Shown here: positions 1 to 5,025 of the stretch, one piece after another
Position numbering within the stretch: position 1 is the first letter of the stretch
How the letters are laid out: the number at the start of each line of letters is the position of its first letter
From: JAWXUT01 sp044426075
GTDB lineage: Bacteria > Bacillota > Clostridia > Christensenellales > DTU072
DNA: 5,025 bases
Assembly: GCA_044426075.1 (NCBI GenBank)
Contig: JAWXUT010000118.1
Coordinates: forward strand, 1 to 5,025
Direction: 5' to 3'
Notes under the pieces: model-generated
What the model saw: only the letters and a program-made list of their open reading frames with translations
What the model was told of the DNA's origin: nothing
Databases searched by the model: none
Made by a program: the position numbers and the translations under genes

Positions 1-432
1 TTCCGCCGCCCAACGAGTGCCCCATTATATACCAAGAATCAATATAATCAAAGTGCTCATACACGTCATCTGCGCCATTTATGTTAGCATAGCCATATTA
101 AACGGCATTTCTACAACCACACAAAGTATGCCTTCATCTGCTAATTTTTGCATTAATGGAAGATATGCGATTGCTTCTACATTGCCACCTGGATAAAATA
201 TGATGCCAACGCTAGCCTCTTCTTCGGGATACACAGCAATTAGATTGTCGGCTATATCCACCACATTGTCTTGTGCATAAACGGCTTGCGCCTCTTCATC
301 TGCCATATATACGGAACTAAAAAACATTACATATCCCATATATCCAATCCCGCCAATGCAACTCACTAGCACAATTATAGCAAGCACAATTAGTGCCTTT
401 TTTACATAAAACTTTACTACTTGATCTCTCAC
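1..432 (-). pseudogene. Membrane-anchored alpha/beta hydrolase, frameshifted and cut by the window edge
   Basis: The gene reads leftwards from a GTG start (430-432), preceded by GAGGG four bases upstream. The N-terminus is basic, then residues 13-39 form one hydrophobic segment, so the protein is probably membrane-anchored with its domain outside. The hydrolase fold begins near residue 75: GIIFYPGGNVE fits the first core strand and oxyanion loop, and LADEGILCVVVEMPFNMAML the next helix and strand. The frame then hits TAA at 79-81. Shifting by one base at about position 85 gives an open continuation to the window edge, NINGADDVYEHF then DSWYIMGHSLGGG, which holds the nucleophile elbow GHSLGG (GxSxG) expected next in this family. 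One lost base, for example an A from CTAAAC, explains it. The motif on the far side is intact, so the lesion is recent or is a sequencing or assembly error. The gene lies 18 nt downstream of the ABM monooxygenase gene and probably shares its promoter. The substrate is unknown. Confidence 0.8.
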
Positions 433-450
433 AATACCCTCAACACTCTA

Positions 451-747
451 TTATATGCTATCATCATCGGATGTTACAAACAAATGTCCGTCTTTAAAAC
501 ACAACTCGCCAAGCATAGGCACACACTTTTTAAAATGTGCAGTGCTTTGATGTTTATCTATTGCACACTCCCTATTTGCCCACACCTCAACAAACGCAAG
601 AACCTCTTCATCGTGTATGCTCTTTGTAAGCTTATAAGACACACAACCTTCTTCTAACCTAGTGTTAACAATAAGCTCTTCTGCCATTGCAACAAACTCG
701 GTTTGCTTTTCTTTTTTAACATATTTAACTGCTGTTATATAAATCAT
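451..747 (-). CDS. ABM-domain (putative quinol) monooxygenase, YgiN-like
   Basis: This is a 98-residue protein, the usual length for a single antibiotic-biosynthesis-monooxygenase (ABM, PF03992) domain, a dimeric ferredoxin-like fold. It opens with a beta strand (MIYITAVKYV). The segment around residues 33-38 (EGCVSY) matches the family EPGC..Y signature, AFVEVWANRE (51-60) the FVEEW strand, and the H66..S68..H71-F72 pattern the family's H..S.HF helix. Relatives include YgiN-type quinol monooxygenases and heme-degrading IsdG-like proteins. I favour the YgiN-like group but cannot fix the substrate. No signal peptide is visible, so it is probably cytoplasmic. The ATG at 745-747 is preceded by GGAG seven bases upstream. 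It is the first gene of an operon with the alpha/beta hydrolase. The promoter carries a PerR-like operator, which suggests induction by peroxide. Confidence 0.82.
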   Translation of the reverse strand: MIYITAVKYVKKEKQTEFVAMAEELIVNTRLEEGCVSYKLTKSIHDEEVLAFVEVWANRECAIDKHQSTAHFKKCVPMLGELCFKDGHLFVTSDDDSI

Positions 748-777
748 AAACTACTCCATTATAATAATATTAGTTAT

Positions 778-807
778 ATTATAATATATAATCATTATAA
801 TTGTCAA
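778..807 (-). promoter_or_regulatory. SigA-type promoter of the monooxygenase-hydrolase operon
   Basis: On the minus strand a perfect -35 TTGACA (807-802) is followed by 18 bases and a perfect -10 TATAAT (783-778). Transcription should begin near position 771, leaving a leader of about 24 nt that contains the GGAG ribosome binding site of the monooxygenase gene. Confidence 0.75.
786..800. promoter_or_regulatory. PerR box-like operator inside the promoter spacer
   Basis: The 15 bases read ATATAATCATTATAA on the plus strand. The Bacillus PerR box consensus, as I recall it, is TTATAATnATTATAA, so 13 of 14 defined positions match and only the first differs. The arms are perfectly complementary over six bases about the central C (793). 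The site lies wholly between the -10 and -35 hexamers, where a bound repressor would block RNA polymerase. A Fur box (TGATAATnATTATCA) fits less well, 11 of 14. AT-rich intergenic DNA raises the chance of false matches, so the assignment is inferred. Confidence 0.6.
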
Positions 808-851
808 GATAAAATTTTTATGCTATCTACCTTATTATGTAAATTTGGCAC

Positions 852-880
852 AAAAAAAAGCACCGAGTGTATCTCGATGC
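852..880 (-). terminator. Rho-independent terminator of the PspC-domain gene
   Basis: On the minus strand GCATCGAG, a five-base loop (872-868) and CTCGGTGC form an eight-pair stem with one internal G-U wobble, followed directly by eight U residues (859-852). The wobble would be a C-A mismatch on the opposite strand, and only the minus strand has the U tract, so the terminator works leftwards. It begins 20 nt after the PspC stop codon. Confidence 0.88.
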
Positions 881-899
881 TTCATTTTGATTGCTGTTG

Positions 900-1061
900 T
901 TATTTAACCCAAAGGAATCCAAGCAATAAATAAATAATTATACCTAAGCCTGTACATCCAAAAAGAATCCATAAAATGCGCCAAATCCAAACATTTAAAC
1001 CAATTTTCTTGGATAATTTAGCACAAACGCCCATAAGTAACTTGCTACTTTTTGCTGCCAT
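900..1061 (-). CDS. Small PspC-domain membrane protein (53 aa)
   Basis: An ATG at 1059-1061 opens a 53-codon frame ending in TAA at 900-902. GGAGGG lies eight bases upstream (1075-1070), an excellent ribosome binding site. The protein starts with a short basic region, then SSKLLMGVCAKLSKKIGLNV matches the PspC signature (GVCaGlAeyfgid), then WIWRILWILF and a hydrophobic stretch of about 24 residues (GCTGLGIIIYLLLGFLWVK) ending in Lys. This is almost exactly one PspC domain (PF04024) with nothing added. PspC proteins sit in the cytoplasmic membrane and in Proteobacteria take part in the phage-shock response. In Firmicutes many are small stand-alone proteins of unclear role. It has its own promoter and terminator, so it appears monocistronic. 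Confidence 0.87.
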   Translation of the reverse strand: MAAKSSKLLMGVCAKLSKKIGLNVWIWRILWILFGCTGLGIIIYLLLGFLWVK

Positions 1062-1098
1062 AATAATTGCCCTCCAAATTTTTATTTAGTATGATAAT

Positions 1099-1127
1099 AT
1101 TATACACCTTGTATTGACAAAAATCAA
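1099..1127 (-). promoter_or_regulatory. Promoter of the PspC-domain gene
   Basis: On the minus strand the -35 is TTGATT (1127-1122), the spacer is 17 bases and the -10 is TATAAT (1104-1099). The start point would be near 1092, giving a leader of about 30 nt that includes GGAGGG. The -35 lies in an 18-base inverted repeat (1112-1129). Confidence 0.65.
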
Positions 1128-1129
1128 TA
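1112..1129. repeat. Inverted repeat overlapping the PspC -35, possible operator
   Basis: TATTGA (1112-1117) and TCAATA (1124-1129) are perfect six-base inverted arms around CAAAAA. The repeat covers the -35 hexamer of the PspC promoter and lies 35 bases from the -35 of the divergent glycosidase promoter. Its size and position fit a dimeric repressor site. I do not recognise a known regulator consensus. Confidence 0.3.
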
Positions 1130-1142
1130 GCAAAATGAAAAG

Positions 1143-1193
1143 TTTTTTATATTTTTTATATATCTTGACATACAACCACATATAGCATATAAT
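1143..1193 (+). promoter_or_regulatory. Consensus promoter of the GH95 gene with upstream T-tracts
   Basis: A perfect TTGACA (1165-1170), a 17-base spacer and a perfect TATAAT (1188-1193) form an ideal vegetative promoter. Just upstream, two adjacent copies of TTTTTTATA (1143-1151 and 1152-1160) make an AT-only block resembling an UP element. Transcription should start near 1200. I saw no CcpA cre-like site or obvious sugar-repressor operator here, so expression may be high and constitutive. Confidence 0.8.
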
Positions 1194-1211
1194 CAATATA
1201 AGCAAATAAAC

Positions 1212-1230
1212 AAGGACTCAATATGTAATG
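1212..1230 (+). promoter_or_regulatory. Ribosome binding site with AUG-UAA start-stop element at the GH95 start
   Basis: AAGGA (1212-1216) lies six bases before an ATG at 1223-1225 that is followed at once by TAA (1226-1228). The last A of that stop is the first base of the glycosidase ATG (1228-1230), forming ATGTAATG. The glycosidase ATG itself is 11 bases from AAGGA, longer than usual. Ribosomes may start at the upstream ATG, stop at once and restart, or may bind the second ATG directly. The arrangement is seen in the sequence; its effect is inferred. Confidence 0.5.
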
Positions 1231-3519
1231 GAAAAAAATTATGTACTAAAGCTAGATGCGCCCGCAGAAAAATGGGAAAATACCACTCCAATAGGCAGTG
1301 GCAATTTAGGAGCCACGATGTTCGGCCATATAGCAATTGAAGAGATTATTTTAAACGAAGAAAGCATATGGTCAAAGCCCGTAAAAATGAATTATGACAA
1401 CTATGCAGAAAAAATTGATAATTTAAAATCCTTAGTAAAAAAAGGCGATATGCAAGGTGCAGACGCAGTTGCAGAAACAATATGCCCAGACACAAACAAG
1501 TTAAAAAGTTACGAAACTGGCGGCAGATTGTTGTTTAAAAATTTACATGTACCTCCATTAAAGTATGACAATTATTCTCGCGAACTTGATTTAATAAATG
1601 GCATTTGCAATATAAAATACGATTTTGACGGCGTAAAATACAACAGAGAATACTTTGCTTCAAACACACAAAATGTTATGGCGTTTAGGTTTACGTCTGA
1701 GGCAGAAAAAGGCATTAACTTTACTATGGCTTTTATTCGTGATGCGGTAAAAGTTACAACAAACAAAAATATTATGCAAGTATTTGGCACCACGCAGTTT
1801 GGCGATATGGGCTTTTGCATAGGCATAAAAGTAATAAATGAGGGTGGCTTTATAAACACCGATGACCGAAACATTGCAGTAACCAACGCAAAAACTGCCA
1901 CAATTTTTGTAAGAATCACCACGCAATTTAAGAGTGCAAAATACAAAACTGATTGTATGAACGCGTTAGCAAATGATACCGATTATGATGCATACAAAGC
2001 AGAGCACATTGCAGCGTTTAGCAGTGCCATGAATCGCTCGGGTTTTATGTTAACAGAAAACAAAGAGCTAACCTCACTACCCATAAACAAGCGCATTAAA
2101 AAGGTAAAAAGCGGCGAGTTTGTTGATGACAATTTAGCAGAAATATATTATCAGTTTGGCAAATATATGTTGTTATCTTCTAGCAGAAACGGGGGCTATC
2201 CCGCCAACTTACAAGGTGTATGGAACGACTCATTGACACCTAGTTGGCAAAGTGATTATCACATCAACATAAACCTACAAATGAACTATTGGGGTGCCGA
2301 TATCGCTAATTTGGCACCCGAAACACTACAACCATTGTTCGATTTTATGAATAATGTATTGTTGCCAAGCGGAAAAAATACAGCACAAACGCTATACAAA
2401 TCAGTTGGCGCTGTTGCCCACCACGCAACCGATATTTATGGTCACACAAAAATGATTGATAGCCTATGTGGGTTGTGGCAATATGGATTGGCTTGGTTAT
2501 GTTGGCATATGTGGGAGCACTATTTATTCACCAAAGATGAAGCCTTTTTGCGTAACACAGCATATGAGTGCATAAAAGAAAATGTAAAGTTTGTTCTCGC
2601 GCAATGGGAAAAAGATGAAAACGGAGTGTTGCAGTCGCTAATTTCAATGAGTCCCGAAAACTCATACTATTTAAAAAAGGGATTATTCAGCAAAAAGCAA
2701 GCCACAATGACACAAACTGCAACAATGGATATTCAAATTGTAAGCGGACTATTAAAAAGTTATATAGCAACAGAAGACATTTTGAATATAGATAAAAAAA
2801 CAAAGGGCGAGGCAATAAACGCACTTAGTGCACTTCCAAAACTTAAAATCGGCGCAGACGGCAGACTGCTGGAATGGCAAGAGGAATACAAAGAAGTTGA
2901 AAAAGGACATCGCCACATTTCGCACGCCTATGCACTGTATCCAAACAATGCAATCAACAGCACAGATACCCCTGCAGAATTTGCAGCTATCCGCAAGTCA
3001 ATTGAATTTAGATTGCAAAACGGCGGCGGGCACACTGGCTGGAGTCGCGTGTGGCTAATTGCAATGTACGCACGCCTAAAAGACGGAGAAAACGCATACA
3101 AACAATTGCAATTATTATTCAAAAAGTCAACATTGCCAAATCTTTTTGACAACCACCCACCTTTTCAAATTGATGGAAACTTAGGCGGAATCGCAGTAAT
3201 TGCAGAGATGTTGTTGCAGAGCCACGAAGATTTCATTGAACTGCTTCCCGCAACCCCTAAAAAGTGGTTGAAGCGCGGTGAGTTTTTCGGACTAAAGGCG
3301 CGTGGCAATTTTGAAGTTTTTGCAAAATGGGAAAACTCAAAAATTCGCATAGCAACATTCAATTGTATTGTTGGTGGAACACTTAAAATCCACAAGCAAA
3401 ACATGTATTATCCCACCGCTTATGACCAAAATGACAACGTGATCCCTCTTGTGTTGCAAGACGATGTATATACAATAAATACAAAAAAAGGTCAAGTCGT
3501 TATATTAAAGTGTAAGTAA
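1228..3519 (+). CDS. GH95-family alpha-L-fucosidase-type glycoside hydrolase, cytoplasmic
   Basis: The 763-residue protein is full length for family GH95 (alpha-1,2-L-fucosidases and some alpha-L-galactosidases, inverting mechanism). The N-terminal beta domain starts at once with DAPAEKWENTTPIGSGNLGA (10-29) and LNEESIWS (42-49), and continues through RELDL and GVKYNREYFAS (135-145). The alpha/alpha barrel follows from about residue 300: GGYPANLQGVWN (322-333), HININLQMNYWG (345-356), SPENS (475-479), GHRHISHAYALYPN (560-573), TGWSRVW (603-609) and FQIDGN (646-651). By analogy with Bifidobacterium AfcA (N421, N423, E566, D766), the catalytic residues are N347, N349, E477 and D649, all present. 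A short C-terminal beta region ends the protein. There is no signal peptide or anchor, so it should act inside the cell on imported oligosaccharides. It has its own promoter and terminator. Fucose versus L-galactose specificity cannot be read from these motifs. Confidence 0.93.
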   Translation: MEKNYVLKLDAPAEKWENTTPIGSGNLGATMFGHIAIEEIILNEESIWSKPVKMNYDNYAEKIDNLKSLVKKGDMQGADAVAETICPDTNKLKSYETGGRLLFKNLHVPPLKYDNYSRELDLINGICNIKYDFDGVKYNREYFASNTQNVMAFRFTSEAEKGINFTMAFIRDAVKVTTNKNIMQVFGTTQFGDMGFCIGIKVINEGGFINTDDRNIAVTNAKTATIFVRITTQFKSAKYKTDCMNALANDTDYDAYKAEHIAAFSSAMNRSGFMLTENKELTSLPINKRIKKVKSGEFVDDNLAEIYYQFGKYMLLSSSRNGGYPANLQGVWNDSLTPSWQSDYHININLQMNYWGADIANLAPETLQPLFDFMNNVLLPSGKNTAQTLYKSVGAVAHHATDIYGHTKMIDSLCGLWQYGLAWLCWHMWEHYLFTKDEAFLRNTAYECIKENVKFVLAQWEKDENGVLQSLISMSPENSYYLKKGLFSKKQATMTQTATMDIQIVSGLLKSYIATEDILNIDKKTKGEAINALSALPKLKIGADGRLLEWQEEYKEVEKGHRHISHAYALYPNNAINSTDTPAEFAAIRKSIEFRLQNGGGHTGWSRVWLIAMYARLKDGENAYKQLQLLFKKSTLPNLFDNHPPFQIDGNLGGIAVIAEMLLQSHEDFIELLPATPKKWLKRGEFFGLKARGNFEVFAKWENSKIRIATFNCIVGGTLKIHKQNMYYPTAYDQNDNVIPLVLQDDVYTINTKKGQVVILKCK

Positions 3520-3544
3520 TTCAACACCTCAACTTAATACTGCT

Positions 3545-3575
3545 AAACCGCTCACACTTGGGCGGTTTTTATTTT
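3545..3575 (+). terminator. Rho-independent terminator after the GH95 gene
   Basis: AAACCGCTC (3545-3553) and GGGCGGTTT (3560-3568) pair over nine bases, with one G-U wobble, around the loop ACACTT. The U-rich tail runs through 3575, broken by one A at 3571. It lies 25 nt after the glycosidase stop codon and separates that gene from the arginine operon. Confidence 0.88.
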
Positions 3576-3629
3576 GCTGATAATCGCCTGTATTAATATT
3601 CAATATTTTTCACATATTACGATAAATTA

Positions 3630-3675
3630 TACATTTTTATGCACATAATTGATACAAGTGTGTATTTTTTATTCA
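3630..3675. promoter_or_regulatory. Two ARG box-like sites upstream of argC (putative ArgR operators)
   Basis: Read on the minus strand, 3643-3630 is TGCATAAAAATGTA, matching the Bacillus ARG box core TGAATAAAAATKCA (as recalled) at 12 of 14 positions. A second site, 3675-3661, reads TGAATAAAAAATACA, which has a perfect left half but one extra A and an altered right half. The two centres are about 32 bases apart, close to three helical turns, as expected for paired sites bound by an ArgR hexamer. They lie roughly 60-105 bases upstream of the predicted argC start point, farther than usual for simple repression. ArgR control is plausible but not proved by this match. Confidence 0.4.
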
Positions 3676-3701
3676 TTTTATAGATTGTTGTATGCAATCG
3701 C

Positions 3702-3730
3702 TTGACATTTAATTATATATAGTATAAAAT
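3702..3730 (+). promoter_or_regulatory. Promoter of the argCJ operon
   Basis: A perfect TTGACA (3702-3707) is followed by a 17-base spacer and TAAAAT (3725-3730). The predicted start is near 3737, giving a leader of about 20 nt, too short for a riboswitch or T-box. Control is therefore more likely at initiation. The -10 lies inside the perfect palindrome GTATAAAATAC (3722-3732), and a five-base inverted repeat GATTG/CAATC (3683-3699) sits just before the -35. Confidence 0.7.
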
Positions 3731-3757
3731 ACACTTATTAAAGTGGAGGTATATCTT

Positions 3758-4699
3758 TTGTACACTGTATTTATAGATGGTAGCGAAGGCACCACAGGCT
3801 TAAAAATTAATGACCGATTTCAGTGTAGAGATGATATTACACTGCTTAAAATTGACCCAGCAAAGCGCAAAGATATCAACGAGCGTGCAAGGTTAATTGA
3901 GCAAGCTGATGTGGCTTTTTTGTGCTTGCCAGATGTTGCGTCAAAAGAGATAATGCAAAAAGTTGGCAACTGCAACACCTTAATTCTAGATACTTCTACT
4001 GCACACAGAACAGATAGTAATTGGGCATATGGGTTCCCAGAACTCTCAGATTGGCATCACACACGCATAGTTAATCACAATAGGGTAGCAGTGCCCGGTT
4101 GCCACGCTAGCGGATTTATAAGTGCAATATATCCTCTTGTTGCAAGCAAAATTCTTTCTAAAGATGCACGCACCTCTTGCACATCAATAACTGGTTACAG
4201 TGGCGGTGGCAAAGGTATGATAGCAGATTACACTGCAGAAACTCGTGCGAGAGCACTAAACGCGCCAAGGCAATATGGGCTAACGCAAAATCATAAACAT
4301 TTAAAAGAGATGAGTGGCATATGCGGGCTTTATAATGCGCCCTTGTTCACCCCAATAGTGTGTGATTATTATTGTGGAATGCAAGTTATGGTGCAGTTTA
4401 CAAGCAGTGAAGTTGGCGGACGCAGTGCAGATGAAATCCGTTCATTTTTCAGCACATACTATGCGGACAAAAAAATGATTCACGTATTAACAGCAGAAGA
4501 ATGTGCAAATGCATCAATGATAGCCTCAAATGAATATGCAGAAAAAGATGATTTAGCACTTTATGTTTTTGGCAATGATGACCGTATTATAATAACGACA
4601 CTTTACGACAATTTAGGCAAAGGCGCATCTGGTGCCGCCGTGCAGTGTATGAATATAATGCTTGGTTGCCCCGAAACAACGGGTTTAAATTTAAAATAA
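3758..4699 (+). CDS. argC: N-acetyl-gamma-glutamyl-phosphate reductase, short type-2 form
   Basis: ArgC reduces N-acetylglutamyl-5-phosphate to the semialdehyde with NADPH, the third step from glutamate to ornithine, in the cytoplasm. I place the start at TTG 3758-3760, giving 313 residues. GGAGGT (3745-3750) is a perfect ribosome binding site seven bases upstream, and the protein then begins MYTVFIDGSEGTTGL as in relatives. A GTG at 3743 in the same frame overlaps the GGAGG and would add five residues, so it is unlikely. Visible motifs are the NADP-binding loop GSEGTTG (8-14), LCLPD (55-59), DTSTAHR (78-84), the catalytic Cys115 in VPGCHASG, GYSGGGKGMIADY (146-158), and HKH (179-181), which supplies the probable base. 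The length and the SGYSGGGK-type motif mark the short type-2 subfamily rather than the roughly 345-residue type 1. argJ follows after 34 nt. Confidence 0.95.
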   Translation: MYTVFIDGSEGTTGLKINDRFQCRDDITLLKIDPAKRKDINERARLIEQADVAFLCLPDVASKEIMQKVGNCNTLILDTSTAHRTDSNWAYGFPELSDWHHTRIVNHNRVAVPGCHASGFISAIYPLVASKILSKDARTSCTSITGYSGGGKGMIADYTAETRARALNAPRQYGLTQNHKHLKEMSGICGLYNAPLFTPIVCDYYCGMQVMVQFTSSEVGGRSADEIRSFFSTYYADKKMIHVLTAEECANASMIASNEYAEKDDLALYVFGNDDRIIITTLYDNLGKGASGAAVQCMNIMLGCPETTGLNLK

Positions 4700-4733
4700 T
4701 AGCACAACGCGTGCAACTACATACGGAGACAAA

Positions 4734-5025
4734 ATGGAATTTATTAAAGGCGGAGTAACCGCACCACAAGGATTCAGCGCAAATGGCATACATTGCGGGA
4801 TAAGAAAAAACAAAAGCAAGCGTGACTTGGCGTTGATAATGTCTGATACAATTTGCAGTGCAAGTTGTGTATACACGCAAAATCTTGTAAAGGGTGCCCC
4901 ACTTATCGTAACAGCCAACAACTTAAAGGATAAAAAGGCGCAAGCAATAATCTGCAACAGTGGCAATGCTAACACGTGTAACGCAAACGGCATTGAGATT
5001 GCAGAGGGGATGTGCGCGCTAGTAA
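4734..5025 (+). CDS. argJ: Glutamate/ornithine N-acetyltransferase ArgJ, N-terminal part
   Basis: ArgJ moves the acetyl group from N-acetylornithine to glutamate, recycling it in the arginine pathway. Bifunctional forms also use acetyl-CoA to make N-acetylglutamate. The ATG at 4734-4736 has GGAG five bases upstream (4725-4728). The 97 codons in view match the family from the start: GGVTAPQGFSANGIHCGIRK (6-25), KRDLALIMSD (29-38), the CVYTQNLVKGAPLIV stretch (45-59) and AIICNSGNANTCN (71-83), the conserved NSGNAN segment. The autocleavage site, a conserved Thr near residue 190-200 in the family, lies beyond the window. Mono- versus bifunctionality cannot be judged here. The frame is open to the window edge. 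The 34-nt gap after argC holds only a weak four-base hairpin (GCAC/GTGC, 4702-4714), so the two genes should be cotranscribed. Confidence 0.94.
   Translation, partial: MEFIKGGVTAPQGFSANGIHCGIRKNKSKRDLALIMSDTICSASCVYTQNLVKGAPLIVTANNLKDKKAQAIICNSGNANTCNANGIEIAEGMCALV

Noticed and set aside
79..90. Programmed -1 ribosomal frameshifting as the explanation for the hydrolase break
   Set aside because: The junction reads ATG CTA ACA TAA with no X-XXY-YYZ slippery heptamer, so a mutation or read error is simpler.
421..933. Plus-strand open frames across the monooxygenase gene and its promoter (421-657 and 703-933)
   Set aside because: They run antisense to the monooxygenase or through its promoter and the PspC terminator, and their translations show no domain.
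1091..1105. Fur-like palindrome TGATAATATTATACA at the PspC -10
   Set aside because: The halves have no central spacer base, so it does not fit the 7-1-7 Fur or PerR pattern, and much of it is the -10 hexamer itself.
1572..1946. Antisense open frames of 88-124 codons within the GH95 gene, notably 1572-1946 and 1660-1926 on the minus strand
   Set aside because: They lie wholly inside a strongly supported gene, have cysteine- and phenylalanine-rich low-complexity translations, match no family I know and overlap each other. They are shadows.
3595..3607. Perfect 13-base palindrome AATATTCAATATT
   Set aside because: It is made only of A and T apart from its centre, lies between a terminator and the arg sites, and matches no regulator I know. 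Chance is likely in such DNA.
3731..3757. Riboswitch or T-box leader before argC
   Set aside because: The predicted leader is only about 20 nt and holds no antiterminator or stem structure.
4587..4993. Two minus-strand open frames opposite the end of argC and the start of argJ
   Set aside because: Both overlap well-matched arg genes and each other, and neither gives a recognisable protein.

Overview
The window reads as a piece of chromosome from a low-GC, Gram-positive-type anaerobe, most likely an uncultured Clostridia/Firmicutes member. This is inferred from strong GGAGG-like ribosome binding sites, near-consensus TTGACA/TATAAT promoters, AT-rich intergenic DNA, T-tailed hairpin terminators, a PerR-type operator and a GTG and a TTG start codon. 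The genes use the standard code. I see no mobile element, CRISPR array, tRNA or rRNA, and I cannot name a genus.

Layout. (1) Positions 1-807, minus strand: a two-gene operon. A strong promoter with a near-perfect PerR box in its spacer drives a small ABM-fold monooxygenase (747-451). After 18 nt comes a membrane-anchored alpha/beta hydrolase (432 to beyond position 1), whose frame is broken by an apparent single-base loss near position 85. (2) Positions 852-1127, minus strand: a complete mini transcription unit (promoter, ribosome binding site, 53-codon PspC-domain gene, terminator). The gene is easily missed because of its size. (3) Positions 1143-3575, plus strand: a monocistronic unit with a consensus promoter, a cytoplasmic GH95-family alpha-L-fucosidase-type glycosidase (763 aa, catalytic residues present) and a terminator. 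Its start codon overlaps an AUG-UAA start-stop element. (4) Positions 3576-5025, plus strand: the start of an arginine biosynthesis operon, with ARG-box-like sites, a promoter, argC (short type-2 form, TTG start) and the first 97 codons of argJ.

How it works together: argC and argJ carry out the acetyl-glutamyl-phosphate reduction and acetyl-recycling steps of ornithine synthesis, and the rest of the pathway probably follows downstream. The GH95 enzyme stands alone, without a transporter or fucose catabolic genes in view, and probably trims imported fucosylated (or L-galactosylated) oligosaccharides. The PspC-like protein and the putative PerR-controlled operon look like stress functions. I see no sign of a coherent new multi-gene system. 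The most unusual points are the PerR box, the hydrolase frameshift, the start-stop element at the glycosidase start and the minute PspC gene.
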